DNA of 64,000 nt from Glycomyces xiaoerkulensis (GTDB taxonomy: Bacteria > Actinomycetota > Actinomycetes > Mycobacteriales > Micromonosporaceae), in the NCBI RefSeq assembly GCF_002798405.1, contig NZ_PGGV01000015.1, positions 62,001 to 126,000 of the forward strand, written 5' to 3'. This document shows, one piece after another, positions 9,036-20,185 of this stretch (positions are counted from its first letter, which is position 1; each line of letters starts with the position of its first letter). The position numbers and the translations under genes are program-made. The notes beneath the pieces are model-generated. The model did no database searches. It had not been told where the DNA came from and saw nothing but the letters and a program-made list of their open reading frames with translations.

Positions 9036-9067
9036 GGGGGCGGCCACCGGTACCGGTGGCCGCCCCC
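9036..9067 (+). terminator. Perfect palindromic terminator between the GH9 gene and a convergent gene
   Basis: A 32-bp perfect palindrome whose half is GGGGGCGGCCACCGGT; the real loop must be the central few bases. It can act on both strands, ending the cellulase transcript and the convergent small-protein transcript (stop at 9115). It shares its outer 10 bp and downstream CGCTC with the hairpin at 6212. Confidence 0.8.
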
Positions 9068-9114
9068 GCTCACGTGTCCGCCGCCGTTCTGGCCACCGGC
9101 GGCGTGGAGCTACG

Positions 9115-9498
9115 CTACTCGGCGTGTCCGGCGAGCTTGTCTTCCAGCTCCTCGGCCGACCAGTCGCAGAGCGTGTAGTCGTCGTAGTTGGCCAGCCGGC
9201 CCGCCGAGACGATGCCGCCCTGCCAGTCCCAGTTCAGGGCGCAGATGTTCGAGGCGAGGTTGACGCCGTCCGGGTTCTGGTCCCAGCCGTTGCAGATGTC
9301 GTGGATGTCGGTGTTACCCGCGTTCAGCACGTCGACCAGGCTGCCGTTCCAGTTGCCCAGGCAGATGTTCGACAGGACGTTGACGCCGCCGAAGTCGGCC
9401 GGGTCGTAGTCTTGCGCCGCCGCGGGCGTAGCCGAGCTCGCCGCGATCATCGCCGCGGCGCCAGTCAGCGCGGCGCCGCCCAGAGCTTTACGAAGCAT
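9115..9498 (-). CDS. Small secreted protein with two cysteine-containing repeats, function unknown
   Basis: 127 residues. ATG at 9498 is chosen because AGGGAG precedes it and it opens a clean signal peptide (MLRKALGGAALTGAAAMIAA, cleavage after PAAAQ or AAA near residue 28). The mature part holds two tandem repeats of about 36 residues: GVNVLSNICLGNWNG then later DIHDICNGW, and GVNLASNICALNWDW then later DYTLCDW. Each repeat has two Cys and conserved SNIC and NW motifs, so two disulfides are likely. An acidic tail (SAEELEDKLAGHAE) follows. I do not recognise the family. It is convergent with the second cellulase, and a link to cellulose or to the cell surface is only a guess. Confidence 0.8.
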   Translation of the reverse strand: MLRKALGGAALTGAAAMIAASSATPAAAQDYDPADFGGVNVLSNICLGNWNGSLVDVLNAGNTDIHDICNGWDQNPDGVNLASNICALNWDWQGGIVSAGRLANYDDYTLCDWSAEELEDKLAGHAE

Positions 9499-9556
9499 GA
9501 AGGCTCCCTTGGATTGTTGTGAATTGACGGTCCGGGATTGAACGGACCAACCAGGA

Positions 9557-10222
9557 CTATATGCGCCCTTCATCGGAATTCACGGTATTTTCGCGCGTCT
9601 TCGCGCGATTTTTCCAATAAATGTAGTACGTGAATAATGCCCATATTTGCGGAGTGACGGCGAGGGCGGCCGCGGCCCCGAGGAACATGGCCGGGCCGAA
9701 CGGGAACTCCCTGCGCCGCAGCGCCAGCACCACCGCGGCCTGGACGGCGCCGACGACGGCCGCGGCGACGAGGGCGACCACGGCGGTCGGCCACGACGAC
9801 CAGCCCAGGACCAGGCCGAGCAGTCCGGCGAGTTTGACGTCGCCGAAGCCGACCTGGCCCAGCGCATGACCGGTCAGGTACAGCGCGAAACCCGCCGCGG
9901 CGCACGCGGCGGCCCGCAGCATCGCGGCCGGATCTCCGGTGGCCAGCAGCAGCGCGGCCGCCGCGGGGTAGACCGGCAGCACCATCGCGTCGGGCAGCCG
10001 CCGCCGGTAGGCGTCGACCCAGGCGGCGACGATCCCGCACCCGGCCGCCAGCCCCAGGGCGGCCAGATGCAGCGGCCCGGCGGCACGCCACACGATCAGC
10101 AGCGCCGAGGCCAGACTGGCGGCGGCCAGCAGGCGCGGGTCGGCGCCCCGCGCGGCGGCCAGTCCGATGCACCAGCGCAGCCCCGGCACCGCCAGCAGCG
10201 CGGCGGCGGCCGCGACCACCAC
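9557..10222 (-). CDS. Prepilin peptidase (A24 family), TadV/CpaA-like membrane protease
   Basis: 221-residue polytopic membrane protein with about six hydrophobic segments. The two catalytic Asp of A24 aspartyl peptidases are visible in AAWVDAYRRRLPD (near residue 69) and GFGDVKL (near residue 126). It lacks the N-methyltransferase domain of PilD, so it fits the short class that cleaves prepilins of type IV or Tad pili. The start is a GTG at 10222, seven bases after the uvrA stop, implying translational linkage to uvrA. No pilin or secretion ATPase gene is present in the window. Confidence 0.85.
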   Translation of the reverse strand: MVVAAAAALLAVPGLRWCIGLAAARGADPRLLAAASLASALLIVWRAAGPLHLAALGLAAGCGIVAAWVDAYRRRLPDAMVLPVYPAAAALLLATGDPAAMLRAAACAAAGFALYLTGHALGQVGFGDVKLAGLLGLVLGWSSWPTAVVALVAAAVVGAVQAAVVLALRRREFPFGPAMFLGAAAALAVTPQIWALFTYYIYWKNRAKTRENTVNSDEGRI

Positions 10223-10228
10223 CGGCGG

Positions 10229-13192
10229 CTACCGCTTCCTGCGTCCGTTCCCGGCCCCCGCCCGGCGGGAGGCCCGGCCCGAGCCGTTCCCCGGCCCGTC
10301 CAGGCCGAGCATCGGCCGCAGGTAGCGACCGGTGTGGCTGGCGTCGATCTCGGCGACCTCCTCGGGCGTGCCCGCCGCGACCAGGAGGCCGCCCTTGTCC
10401 CCGCCTTCGGGGCCGAGGTCGATGATCCAGTCGGTGTTCTTGATGACCTCGAGGTTGTGCTCGATGATGATGACGGTGTTGCCCTTGTCGACCAGGCCGT
10501 CGAGCACGCCCAGGAGCCGCCGGACGTCCTCGAAGTGGAGGCCGGTGGTCGGCTCGTCGAGGATGTAGACCGTCTTCCCGGTCGAGCGCTTCTGCAGTTC
10601 GGAGGCGAGCTTGACGCGCTGGGCCTCGCCGCCGGACAGCGTCGGGGCCGGCTGGCCGAGCCGCACGTAGCCGAGGCCGACGTCGACCAGGGTCTTCAGG
10701 TGCCGGTGGATCGACCGGATCGGCTCGAAGAACTCGGCGGCCTCCTCGATGGGCATGCCGAGCACCTCCGAGATGGTCTTGCCCCGGTAGTGGACTTTGA
10801 GCGTGTCGCGGTTGTACCGGGCACCGTCGCACTCTTCGCAGGGCACGTAGACGTCCGGCAGGAAGTTCATCTCGATCTTGAGGGTGCCGTCGCCGCTGCA
10901 CGCCTCGCACCGGCCGCCCTTGACGTTGAAGGAGAACCGCCCCGGGCCCCAGCCGCGGACCTTGGCCTCGGGGGTGCCGGCGAACAGCTTGCGGATCTTG
11001 TCGAACACGCCGGTGTAGGTGGCCGGGTTGGACCGCGGGGTGCGGCCGATCGGCGACTGGTCGACCCCGACGATCTTGTCGACCCCTTCGACGCCGGTGA
11101 TGGTGCGGTGCTTGCCCGCAACGATCTTGGCGCCGTTGACCTCGGCGGCGAGGGTGTTGTAGAGGATCTCGTTGACCAGGGTCGACTTGCCGGAACCGGA
11201 CACGCCGGTCACCGACACCATGCAGCCCATCGGGAAGGTCACGTCGATGCGCTGCAGGTTGTTCTCGCGGGCGCCCTTGACGACCAGTTCGCGGTCGGCC
11301 GCCGGGGGCCTGCGCACGCTCGGGACCGGGATGCGGCGGCGGCCGGCGAGGTAGTCGGCGGTGATCGACCCCGGCGCGTCGGGCAGGCCGGCCACGGGCC
11401 CGGAGTAGATGACCGCCCCGCCGTGCTCGCCGGCGCCCGGGCCGATGTCGACCACGTGGTCGGCGACCCGGATGGTGTCCTCGTCGTGCTCGACGACGAT
11501 CAGGGTGTTGCCCAGGTCCCGGAGCCGCTCCAGGGTGCCGATGAGCCGCTTGTTGTCCCGCTGGTGGAGCCCGATGGAGGGCTCGTCGAGGACGTAGAGG
11601 ACGCCGACCAGGCCGGCGCCGATCTGGGTGGCCAGGCGGATCCGCTGGGCCTCGCCGCCGGAGAGGCTCCCGGCCGAGCGGGCCAGGGTCAGGTAGTCCA
11701 GGCCGACGTCGAGCAGGAACCGCAGCCGGGCGCCGACCTCCTTGAGGATCGGGGCGGCGATCATCGAGTCGCGCTCGGACAGCTCGAACTTCTCGAAGAA
11801 CGCCGCGCAGTCGACGATCGAGAGGTTGCACACGTCGAAGATCGACCGGCCCTCCACGGTGACGGCCAGGACCTCGGGTTTGAGGCGGGCGCCGTCGCAG
11901 GCCGAACACGGGATCTCCCGCATGAACTGCTCGTACTTGTCGCGGGTCCAGTCGGAGTCGGTCTCGGTGTGGCGGCGCTCGACCCACGGGACCACGCCCT
12001 CGAAGCGGGTCTCGTAGGCGCGCCGCTGGCCGCGCTTGTTGCGGTAGGAGACCTGGAGGGTCTCGCTGTAGCCGTACAGGACCGCCTTGTGGGCCCGGTC
12101 GGGCAGGTCGGCCCACGGGGTGTCCACGTCGAATCCGACCGCCTCGCCGAGCGCGATGATCTGGTAGAGGAAGTAGTCGCCCATGCCGACCGACGACCAC
12201 GGCGCGAGCGCGCCCTCGCGGATGGTGGCCTCCTGGTCCCGGATGGCCAGCTCGGGGTCGACCTCCTTGCGCACGCCCAGGCCGTGGCAGACCGGGCAGG
12301 CCCCGAAGGGGGCGTTGAAGGAGAAGGTGCGCGGCTCCAACTCGTCGAGGGTGAGCGGATGGTCGTTGGGGCAGGCCATCTTCTCGGAGAAGCGGCGGCG
12401 CCGCCCCGGGTCGTCCTCGGCGACGTCGACGAAGTCGAGCTCGATCACGCCGTCGGCCAGCGCCAGGGCCGACTCGACCGAGTCGGTGACGCGCTGCGCC
12501 GAGGACGGCTTGACCACCAGGCGGTCGACCACGACCTCGATGTCGTGCTTCTCCTGCTTCTTGAGCGCCGGGACGTCGCCGAGCGCGTAGACGGTGCCGT
12601 CGACGCGGGCCCGGGCGTAGCCGGTCTGCCGGAGCTCGTTGAACAGGTCGGCGAACTCGCCCTTGCGCCTGCGGACGACCGGGGCCAGGACCTGGAAGCG
12701 GGTGCCCTCGGGCAGGGCCATGATCTGGTCGGTGATCTGCTGTGGCGACTGGCGGCCGATGGGCTCGCCGCACTGCGGGCAGTGGGGGACGCCGATGCGG
12801 GCGTACAGCAGCCGCAGGTAGTCGTAGATCTCGGTGATGGTCCCGACCGTGGAGCGCGGGTTGCGGGAGGTGGACTTCTGGTCGATCGAGACGGCCGGGG
12901 ACAGGCCCTCGATGAAGTCGACGTCGGGCTTGTCCATCTGGCCGAGGAACTGTCGGGCGTAGGCCGACAGCGATTCGACGTAGCGGCGCTGGCCCTCGGC
13001 GAAGACCGTGTCGAAGGCGAGCGAGGACTTGCCGGAGCCGGACAGGCCGGTGAAGACGATCAGGGAGTCGCGCGGGAGGTCGAGGTCGACGTCCTTGAGG
13101 TTGTGCTCCCGGGCGCCGCGTACGACGATGTTCCCCGACGACTGGGGCGTGCCGCTGGTGTTGGTCTCGGTTCGAAGCTGGTCGTAGGCCAC
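10229..13192 (-). CDS. uvrA: Excinuclease ABC subunit A
   Basis: DNA-damage recognition ATPase of nucleotide excision repair; works as a dimer with UvrB. 987 residues. Two ABC modules are visible: Walker [10 protein letters not shown] (near residue 49) and GVSGSGKST (near residue 660), and two LSGGEAQR signatures. Zinc-finger cysteines occur at CPVCHG and at CEACSGDG with CEECDG. The C-terminus is a short basic tail ([15 protein letters not shown]). uvrC lies about 47 kb away in this window and uvrB is not present. The ATG at 13192 gives a 23-residue leader before [11 protein letters not shown]. Confidence 0.98.
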   Translation of the reverse strand: MAYDQLRTETNTSGTPQSSGNIVVRGAREHNLKDVDLDLPRDSLIVFTGLSGSGKSSLAFDTVFAEGQRRYVESLSAYARQFLGQMDKPDVDFIEGLSPAVSIDQKSTSRNPRSTVGTITEIYDYLRLLYARIGVPHCPQCGEPIGRQSPQQITDQIMALPEGTRFQVLAPVVRRRKGEFADLFNELRQTGYARARVDGTVYALGDVPALKKQEKHDIEVVVDRLVVKPSSAQRVTDSVESALALADGVIELDFVDVAEDDPGRRRRFSEKMACPNDHPLTLDELEPRTFSFNAPFGACPVCHGLGVRKEVDPELAIRDQEATIREGALAPWSSVGMGDYFLYQIIALGEAVGFDVDTPWADLPDRAHKAVLYGYSETLQVSYRNKRGQRRAYETRFEGVVPWVERRHTETDSDWTRDKYEQFMREIPCSACDGARLKPEVLAVTVEGRSIFDVCNLSIVDCAAFFEKFELSERDSMIAAPILKEVGARLRFLLDVGLDYLTLARSAGSLSGGEAQRIRLATQIGAGLVGVLYVLDEPSIGLHQRDNKRLIGTLERLRDLGNTLIVVEHDEDTIRVADHVVDIGPGAGEHGGAVIYSGPVAGLPDAPGSITADYLAGRRRIPVPSVRRPPAADRELVVKGARENNLQRIDVTFPMGCMVSVTGVSGSGKSTLVNEILYNTLAAEVNGAKIVAGKHRTITGVEGVDKIVGVDQSPIGRTPRSNPATYTGVFDKIRKLFAGTPEAKVRGWGPGRFSFNVKGGRCEACSGDGTLKIEMNFLPDVYVPCEECDGARYNRDTLKVHYRGKTISEVLGMPIEEAAEFFEPIRSIHRHLKTLVDVGLGYVRLGQPAPTLSGGEAQRVKLASELQKRSTGKTVYILDEPTTGLHFEDVRRLLGVLDGLVDKGNTVIIIEHNLEVIKNTDWIIDLGPEGGDKGGLLVAAGTPEEVAEIDASHTGRYLRPMLGLDGPGNGSGRASRRAGAGNGRRKR

Positions 13193-13269
13193 CGTGGAAA
13201 TCTAACGCTCGGGTCCGACAGGTCCGGGGAGCCGCGGTTCGATTCCGGGCCCTTGATTGAGGCTACCCG

Positions 13270-13291
13270 GCCTCCGGCGGTGGCCGGAGGC
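13270..13291 (-). terminator. Terminator hairpin after the SH3/glucosaminidase gene
   Basis: GCCTCCGGC (13270-13278), loop GGTG, GCCGGAGGC (13283-13291). It sits 17 bp past the stop of the gene at 13309 and 78 bp before uvrA, so it probably separates the two same-strand transcripts. Confidence 0.65.
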
Positions 13292-13308
13292 GCGATGTGA
13301 GGCTCGAC

Positions 13309-14412
13309 TCAGTGCGCGGCGCGGTCGTGCTCGTAGAGGTCGTGCTGCCGCATGAGCCCGATGAGCTTGTCGGCGTAGTCGGGGTCGGTGGCGTAGCCGG
13401 CCCGGTGGATCTCCCGGGCGAAGCGGTCGGGGTCGTCGCGGTGCTCCATCGCCTCGGCGTAGCGCGACCAGGTGGAGAGCAGCTCGCCGTGGTCGCGGTA
13501 GGAGTCGCCGACGGTGGCGTAGGCCCGGAAGGTGGCGTCCATGCCGTAGCAGCCGCCGGTGGGGCCGCATTCGAAGGTGCCGTAGTCGCGGCAGCCGACG
13601 GCGTGCTCGCCGGGCGAGCCGAAGCACTTCATGCCGAACAGGTTGTGGTCCTCGCGGGCCAGCGGGCTCTCGCCCCAGCCGGTCTCCAGGATGGCCTGGG
13701 CGAGGGTGACCGAGGCGGGTACGCCGGTGGCCTCCTGGCCGGCGCGGGCTGCGGGCGCGTGGGTGTCGATGAAGGCCCGCTCGCCGCCGCGCGGGACGGT
13801 CGGCGGGTCCTGGCCGCACCAGGCCAGCCACGGCCGTCCGGCGGTCCACTCGACGTAGGCGCCCGAGACGTACCGCTCGTCGTCGATCCGGTACCAGAGG
13901 TGGGTGCGCTCGACGCGCCCGTCGATCTCCTGGCCCCACTGCTGGCATCGGACGTCGAGGCGGGAGGCGTTCGCGGCGGTGCCGTGGACGGCGGCGGCGG
14001 TGGTGGCCCCGGCGCGGATGTTGAGGTCGAGGCCGTCGGTGGCGACCCGGGCCGCAGTGGCGGCCTCGCCGGCGGTCGAGCACCAGCGCAGGTCGGTGGG
14101 CTCGTCGTCCCAACCGACGTAGGCGTGGCTGATCCAGCGGTCGCTGCCGATGCGCAGCCAGGTGGAGGTGTCGCGGACGTGGCCGGCGATGTGCTCGCCG
14201 CGGGCCTTGCACGCGGCGGTGAGGGAGTCGCCGTCGGCGAGGGTGCCGAGGATGCGTTCGTCGGTGGCCGGACCGGAGCGGACGTTGACCGCGCCGCCGT
14301 CGGTGGACACGGCCGCGTCGGCGCTGACGGCCGCGGGTGCGGCGCCGGGCAGCAGACCGGCCGCGAGAGCGGTGACCGCGATGACCCTGAATCGTCGAAT
14401 GTATGCGCCCAT
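13309..14412 (-). CDS. Secreted SH3-domain / glucosaminidase (FlgJ-type) cell-wall hydrolase
   Basis: 367 residues from ATG 14412, which opens a signal peptide (MGAYIRRFRVIAVTALAAG). Two bacterial SH3-like modules follow, starting at VNVRSGP (near residue 43) and LNIRAGA (near residue 128). The C-terminal half is an N-acetylglucosaminidase (lysozyme-like) domain with the signatures QAILETGWGESPLA and NLFGMK, then YATDPDYADKLI, as in FlgJ and related muramidases. The Glu of LETGWGES is the expected catalytic acid. It probably remodels peptidoglycan outside the cell. The GGGAG upstream is only one base from this ATG, so an earlier in-frame start (14457) cannot be excluded, but it would spoil the signal peptide. 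Confidence 0.85.
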   Translation of the reverse strand: MGAYIRRFRVIAVTALAAGLLPGAAPAAVSADAAVSTDGGAVNVRSGPATDERILGTLADGDSLTAACKARGEHIAGHVRDTSTWLRIGSDRWISHAYVGWDDEPTDLRWCSTAGEAATAARVATDGLDLNIRAGATTAAAVHGTAANASRLDVRCQQWGQEIDGRVERTHLWYRIDDERYVSGAYVEWTAGRPWLAWCGQDPPTVPRGGERAFIDTHAPAARAGQEATGVPASVTLAQAILETGWGESPLAREDHNLFGMKCFGSPGEHAVGCRDYGTFECGPTGGCYGMDATFRAYATVGDSYRDHGELLSTWSRYAEAMEHRDDPDRFAREIHRAGYATDPDYADKLIGLMRQHDLYEHDRAAH

Positions 14413-14531
14413 ACTCCCGCATCGTACGAATGATGCCTGTTCATGTCCGGCGATCAATCAATGTGAGTATTCTTCTCGCGTGTCGACGCTCACCCCGCCT
14501 GGTCGCGATTCCGAGCCCGATGTGAGCGACA

Positions 14532-16412
<1,881 letters not shown>

Positions 16413-16426
16413 GCCGGCCCCGCCGC

Positions 16427-17338
16427 TCAGTCGTCGTCGCGCTTCTGGCGGTCGGCGAGGAAATCCTCGAAGGCGTCGCCGAGCTCGTCGGCGGTGGGCA
16501 TGCGGCCGTCCTGGAGCATCTCGTCGGACTCGGCGGCCTCGGTGAACGAGTCGTACTGGTCCTCGAGGGACTTCACCACCTCGGCCACCTCCTCGGATTC
16601 AGCGACCTGCTCGGCGATGTCGGCGTCGACCCGGACCCGGTCGCTCTCCATCGCCGGATCGGCCGGCAGGTCGAGGCCGGTCGCCTCCCGGAGGCCCTCC
16701 AGCAGCCGGATGGTGCCGGCCGGATAGTTCATCTGCATCACATAGTGCGGAACGTGGACCGACAGCCCGAGCGCGTCCCGGCCGGACTCGCCGAGCCGGT
16801 ACTCGAGCAGCCCGGCGGCGTTGCCCGGAACCGAGACCTCGTTGAAGACCGGCCGGTTGTCGAACACCAGTTCGGGTCGGGTGGCGTGGACGGTCATGCC
16901 CAGCGAGCGCGTGTGGGGCACGCCCATGGGAATGCCCTGGAAGCCCACCGTCAGCGGGATGCTCCAGTGGTCGACCAGGTCCTCGACGGCGTCGATGAAC
17001 CGTTCCCAGGCGAAGTCGGGTTCGGGCCCTGTCAGGAGCAGGAACGGGCGCTCGGCGTGGTCGCGCATGAGGTAGACCACCAACTGCGGCGCCTCGAAGT
17101 CCGACCAGCGGTCGAGGGAGAACGTCAGGTTCGGCCGGCGGGAGCGGTAATCGATGAGCTGGTCGACGTCGAACGACGCCACCGGCGTGTGCTCGAACTC
17201 ATCGAAGAGGTAGTCGACGACCCCGCGCCCGGCCGAGCCCGCGTCCATGAACCCGTCGAGGAAGTGCAGCATCACCGCACCTCGCGCCTCTGGAGGGTCC
17301 GCGAGTACGTCGCACAGTGCCCAAGGGTCAACGTTCAA
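16427..17338 (-). CDS. PAC2-family protein
   Basis: 303 residues. Matches the PAC2 (proteasome assembly chaperone-like) family that is widespread in actinobacteria: AVMLHFLDGFMDAGSAG near the N-terminus and FQGIPMGVPHTRSLGMTVHA in the middle. An acidic C-terminal tail is present. The start is TTG at 17338 with AAGGAG 9 bases upstream. The molecular role in bacteria is not established. Proteasome genes are not seen here. It lies 87 bp downstream of ftsI, in the place where murE would be expected in a standard dcw cluster. Confidence 0.85.
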   Translation of the reverse strand: MNVDPWALCDVLADPPEARGAVMLHFLDGFMDAGSAGRGVVDYLFDEFEHTPVASFDVDQLIDYRSRRPNLTFSLDRWSDFEAPQLVVYLMRDHAERPFLLLTGPEPDFAWERFIDAVEDLVDHWSIPLTVGFQGIPMGVPHTRSLGMTVHATRPELVFDNRPVFNEVSVPGNAAGLLEYRLGESGRDALGLSVHVPHYVMQMNYPAGTIRLLEGLREATGLDLPADPAMESDRVRVDADIAEQVAESEEVAEVVKSLEDQYDSFTEAAESDEMLQDGRMPTADELGDAFEDFLADRQKRDDD

Positions 17339-17425
17339 AGCAATCGGCTCCTTCTTCTAGACGCCTCAAATGCTAACGCCAGGCGCCCGCCCTCCATTCC
17401 CCCAAGCATAGGTGTCGGACTCGCC

Positions 17426-19585
17426 TCACCCCCACTCGTCGAACTCCGGGTTCGGCTCGCCGGTGGGCCGAACCCCGAAGTAGCTCAAGGCGAACTCGTT
17501 GATCTCCTTGAACGCCTCGCCGGTGGTCCCGCCGCCGCCTCCGCCGTCGGGGACGTAGGCGCTCACGGCCACCACGTACTGCGGGTCCTCGGCCGGGGCG
17601 AAGCCCACGAAGGACGCCACCGAGCCGTCGGCGTACACGCCGTCGCGCACCAACTGGCCGGTGCCGGTCTTGCCGGCCAGGTGGTAGCTCTCCAGCGCGG
17701 CATTCCTGCCGGTGCCGGTGCCGGCGTAGATCGGGGCCTGCAGCAGGTGCTGCAGGTCCGCGGCGGTCTGTTCGGACACGACCCGCCGGGCTTCGGATTC
17801 GGTCTCCTCCTCGGCCGGCCGGCCCTGCGCGTCGATGAGCTCCCGCACCAGGGTCGGCCTCGCATACGTCCCGTCGTTGGCGATCGCCCCGTAGACGGCG
17901 GCCATCTGGACCACGGTGGCGGTGATCTCGTGTCCGATCGGGATGGAGCCGTGCGAGGTCCCCGACCACCGCTCGGGTTCGAGCAGCATGCCCGGCGCCT
18001 CCCCGTCGATGCCGACGCCGGTGGGCTCGCCGAGCCCGAACGCCTGCTGGTACGAGTAGAGCTTCTCGGGACCGAGGCAGTCGGCCAGCCGGATGGTGGC
18101 CACGTTGGACGACTGGGCGATGATGCCGGCCAGGCTCAGTTGCGCGCCGCCGTGGGGGTAGGTGTCGGTGTAGTCCTCGCCGCCCTTGTTGATGGACTGC
18201 GCCACGGACATGGTGCCGTCGGCCTCGATGCAGCCCTCCTCGAGCGCGGCGGCGAAGACGATCGCCTTGTGGATCGAACCGGGGTCCACTGTGGCTTGCG
18301 AGCCGTAGTCGCGGTAGGCCTCCACGTCGTCGACTTCGAACGGGTTGGCCGCGTCGTAGGTCGGGGTCGAGGCCATCGCCAGCATCTCGCCGGTGCCGAC
18401 CTCCATGACCATGGCCGAGCCGAACTCGGCGTCGTGGTCGGCGACGGTGTCCTCCAGGATCTTCTGCACCTGGAACTGCAGGTCGGCGTCGATGGTGAGC
18501 CGGACGTCCTTGCCCGGCACGGCTTCCTGCTCGCGGAAGAAGGCGCCCGGGATCGGCTGCCCGGAGCGGCCGCGCTCGTAGGAGACCTCGCCGTCGACGC
18601 CGCGCAGCCACTCGTCGTAGCTCGACTCGATGCCGCTGAGGCCCTCGCCGTCGTCCCCGCCGGTGAAGCCGATGACGTTGGCGGCCAAGTCGTGGCCGGG
18701 CACCACGCGCCGCTCGTCGTCGCCGACGATGAGGCCGGGGTCGCCGATCCGCTCGATCCGGTCGCCGACGGCCAGGTCGACGCCTCGCTGGAGGTAGGCG
18801 AACTGGATCGGATCGCCCTCCGGGGTGGCCTCGGTGGCGATCGCCGGTTCGAGCTCCGAGGCCGGTACCCCGAGCAGGGGCCCCAGTTCGGCGGCGAGGT
18901 CGGCCGCGTCGGCCTCGACGCGGGTGGGGTCGACGGCGATGAAGTTGGCCTCGACCGAGTAGGCGAGGCGGTGTCCGTTGCGGTCGAGGATCCCGCCGCG
19001 CTCGGCCGGGAGCGGCTCGGTGACCAGGCGCTGGTCGAACGCGTCGGAGGCGTAGGCGGCCGCGTCGGTGGCCTGGAGCTGCACCAGCCTGCCGGCGGCG
19101 GCGACCAGCATGATGAGCACCAGTGCCGACACGAACCGCAGGCGGCGGCCGGTGTTGCCGATGCGGGGCAGGTCGCGTACGGGCCGGATCGGGGCGCCCG
19201 GCCCGGAAGCACGGCGGCGCCGCGGCGGCGCCGCAGGGGCGCGCCGGGGCCGGGGCGCGGCTTTGCGGGGCGGCGCCTCCCTGCGCTGCCGACGCTGCGG
19301 CTCGCCGCGTTCGGGGTCGGGCTCGGCCTCGATTCGGCGGCGCTGCCGCGAGCGCGCGGCGGCCTCGCGGCGGCGCCGCGCCGCGAGGTCGTCGCTCTCC
19401 CGCTGGGCGGCCCGCTGACGGGCGCGGCGGGCGGCCTCGCGGTCGCGCGCGCCGTGCTCGCGGGCGCGGTTGTCCTCGGCCGGCTCGGACGACGCCGCCT
19501 CGCGGACGGTGCGTCCGCGAGGCGTGTAGCTCCGGGCCCGGCTGATCGACGAGCGTCCGCGCCGCCGGGGATCGGATTCGGTCAT
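17426..19585 (-). CDS. ftsI: Septal penicillin-binding transpeptidase FtsI/PBP3
   Basis: Class B PBP that crosslinks septal peptidoglycan. 719 residues. An unusually long, Arg/Ala-rich cytoplasmic region (residues 1 to about 145) precedes one membrane segment (FVSALVLIMLVAAAGRLVQL). The PBP dimer domain and transpeptidase domain follow. Catalytic motifs are SxxK at S437 (DPGSIHK), SSN (AQSSNVATIR) and KTGTG near the C-terminus. The gene starts 6 bp after the ftsL stop, so the two are co-expressed. The ATG at 19585 was kept because no better ribosome site precedes a later start; the length of the basic tail therefore depends on it. The expected next gene, murE, is absent. Confidence 0.95.
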   Translation of the reverse strand: MTESDPRRRGRSSISRARSYTPRGRTVREAASSEPAEDNRAREHGARDREAARRARQRAAQRESDDLAARRRREAAARSRQRRRIEAEPDPERGEPQRRQRREAPPRKAAPRPRRAPAAPPRRRRASGPGAPIRPVRDLPRIGNTGRRLRFVSALVLIMLVAAAGRLVQLQATDAAAYASDAFDQRLVTEPLPAERGGILDRNGHRLAYSVEANFIAVDPTRVEADAADLAAELGPLLGVPASELEPAIATEATPEGDPIQFAYLQRGVDLAVGDRIERIGDPGLIVGDDERRVVPGHDLAANVIGFTGGDDGEGLSGIESSYDEWLRGVDGEVSYERGRSGQPIPGAFFREQEAVPGKDVRLTIDADLQFQVQKILEDTVADHDAEFGSAMVMEVGTGEMLAMASTPTYDAANPFEVDDVEAYRDYGSQATVDPGSIHKAIVFAAALEEGCIEADGTMSVAQSINKGGEDYTDTYPHGGAQLSLAGIIAQSSNVATIRLADCLGPEKLYSYQQAFGLGEPTGVGIDGEAPGMLLEPERWSGTSHGSIPIGHEITATVVQMAAVYGAIANDGTYARPTLVRELIDAQGRPAEEETESEARRVVSEQTAADLQHLLQAPIYAGTGTGRNAALESYHLAGKTGTGQLVRDGVYADGSVASFVGFAPAEDPQYVVAVSAYVPDGGGGGGTTGEAFKEINEFALSYFGVRPTGEPNPEFDEWG

Positions 19586-19591
19586 CGGCGG

Positions 19592-20185
19592 CTACTCCTC
19601 GGCCCCGCTCCAGGGCACCTCGACGGTCTCGCCTTCCGGCAGGTACAGGTAGGTGACCTTGTCGGGCCGCTCCATGCCGTACCGGGAGGCCTCGGCCTCG
19701 AGGTTGTTCGGCGAGTTGAGCTGCGACAGCTCGTCGGCCAGCTCCTGCTCGGCCTGGCTGAGCTGCGCCTGCTCGCTGCGCAGTTCCTGCAGGTGGTAGG
19801 CGTCCTCGTTGATGACGGTGTTGAGCAGCAGCAGGCCCACGATGCCGGCGACGACCAGCGCCAGCACCCCGGCGACGAACGCCGGGCGCGGCACCTCGAC
19901 CGGGTCGGGCGCCGGCCGCGCGGCCGGGCGTTCGGAGGTGCGGGTGCGGCGTTGCGGCTGCGGCTCCGGCTCGGTGCGGCGCTCGGGGGCGGCCGGCGCC
20001 TCGGCCGGGGACTCGACCGGGTCGGCCGCCGGCTGGACCGCGAGCGCGCCGTCGGCCACCGGAGCCTCGCCCGCTTCGCCGATCAGGGCGCGCCGTCGCG
20101 AGGAGGCGGCTCGCGCCCGGCGGCGGGCGGCCTTGATGATCTCGTCGGCGTCTGCCTGGGGCCGACGGTAGGGCGCGTTGCTCAT
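19592..20185 (-). CDS. ftsL: FtsL-like divisome membrane protein
   Basis: 197 residues. A long low-complexity Arg/Pro/Glu-rich cytoplasmic half (1-100) is followed by one membrane segment (about 103-125, FVAGVLALVVAGIVGLLLLN) and a leucine/glutamine-rich coiled coil (HLQELRSEQAQLSQAEQELADEL is its core region). The end carries NLEAEASRYGMERPDKVTYL, the typical FtsL/DivIC tail. It scaffolds FtsI/FtsW at the septum. It overlaps the rsmH stop by 4 bp. Sequence alone separates FtsL from DivIC poorly, but the position between rsmH and ftsI decides for FtsL. Confidence 0.9.
   Translation of the reverse strand: MSNAPYRRPQADADEIIKAARRRARAASSRRRALIGEAGEAPVADGALAVQPAADPVESPAEAPAAPERRTEPEPQPQRRTRTSERPAARPAPDPVEVPRPAFVAGVLALVVAGIVGLLLLNTVINEDAYHLQELRSEQAQLSQAEQELADELSQLNSPNNLEAEASRYGMERPDKVTYLYLPEGETVEVPWSGAEE

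Noticed and set aside
13235-13262. GGTTCGATTCC motif resembling a tRNA T-loop between uvrA and the hydrolase gene
   Set aside because: Only four of five T-stem pairs form, there is no matching acceptor stem about 65 bases upstream, and no D-arm or anticodon arm can be drawn.
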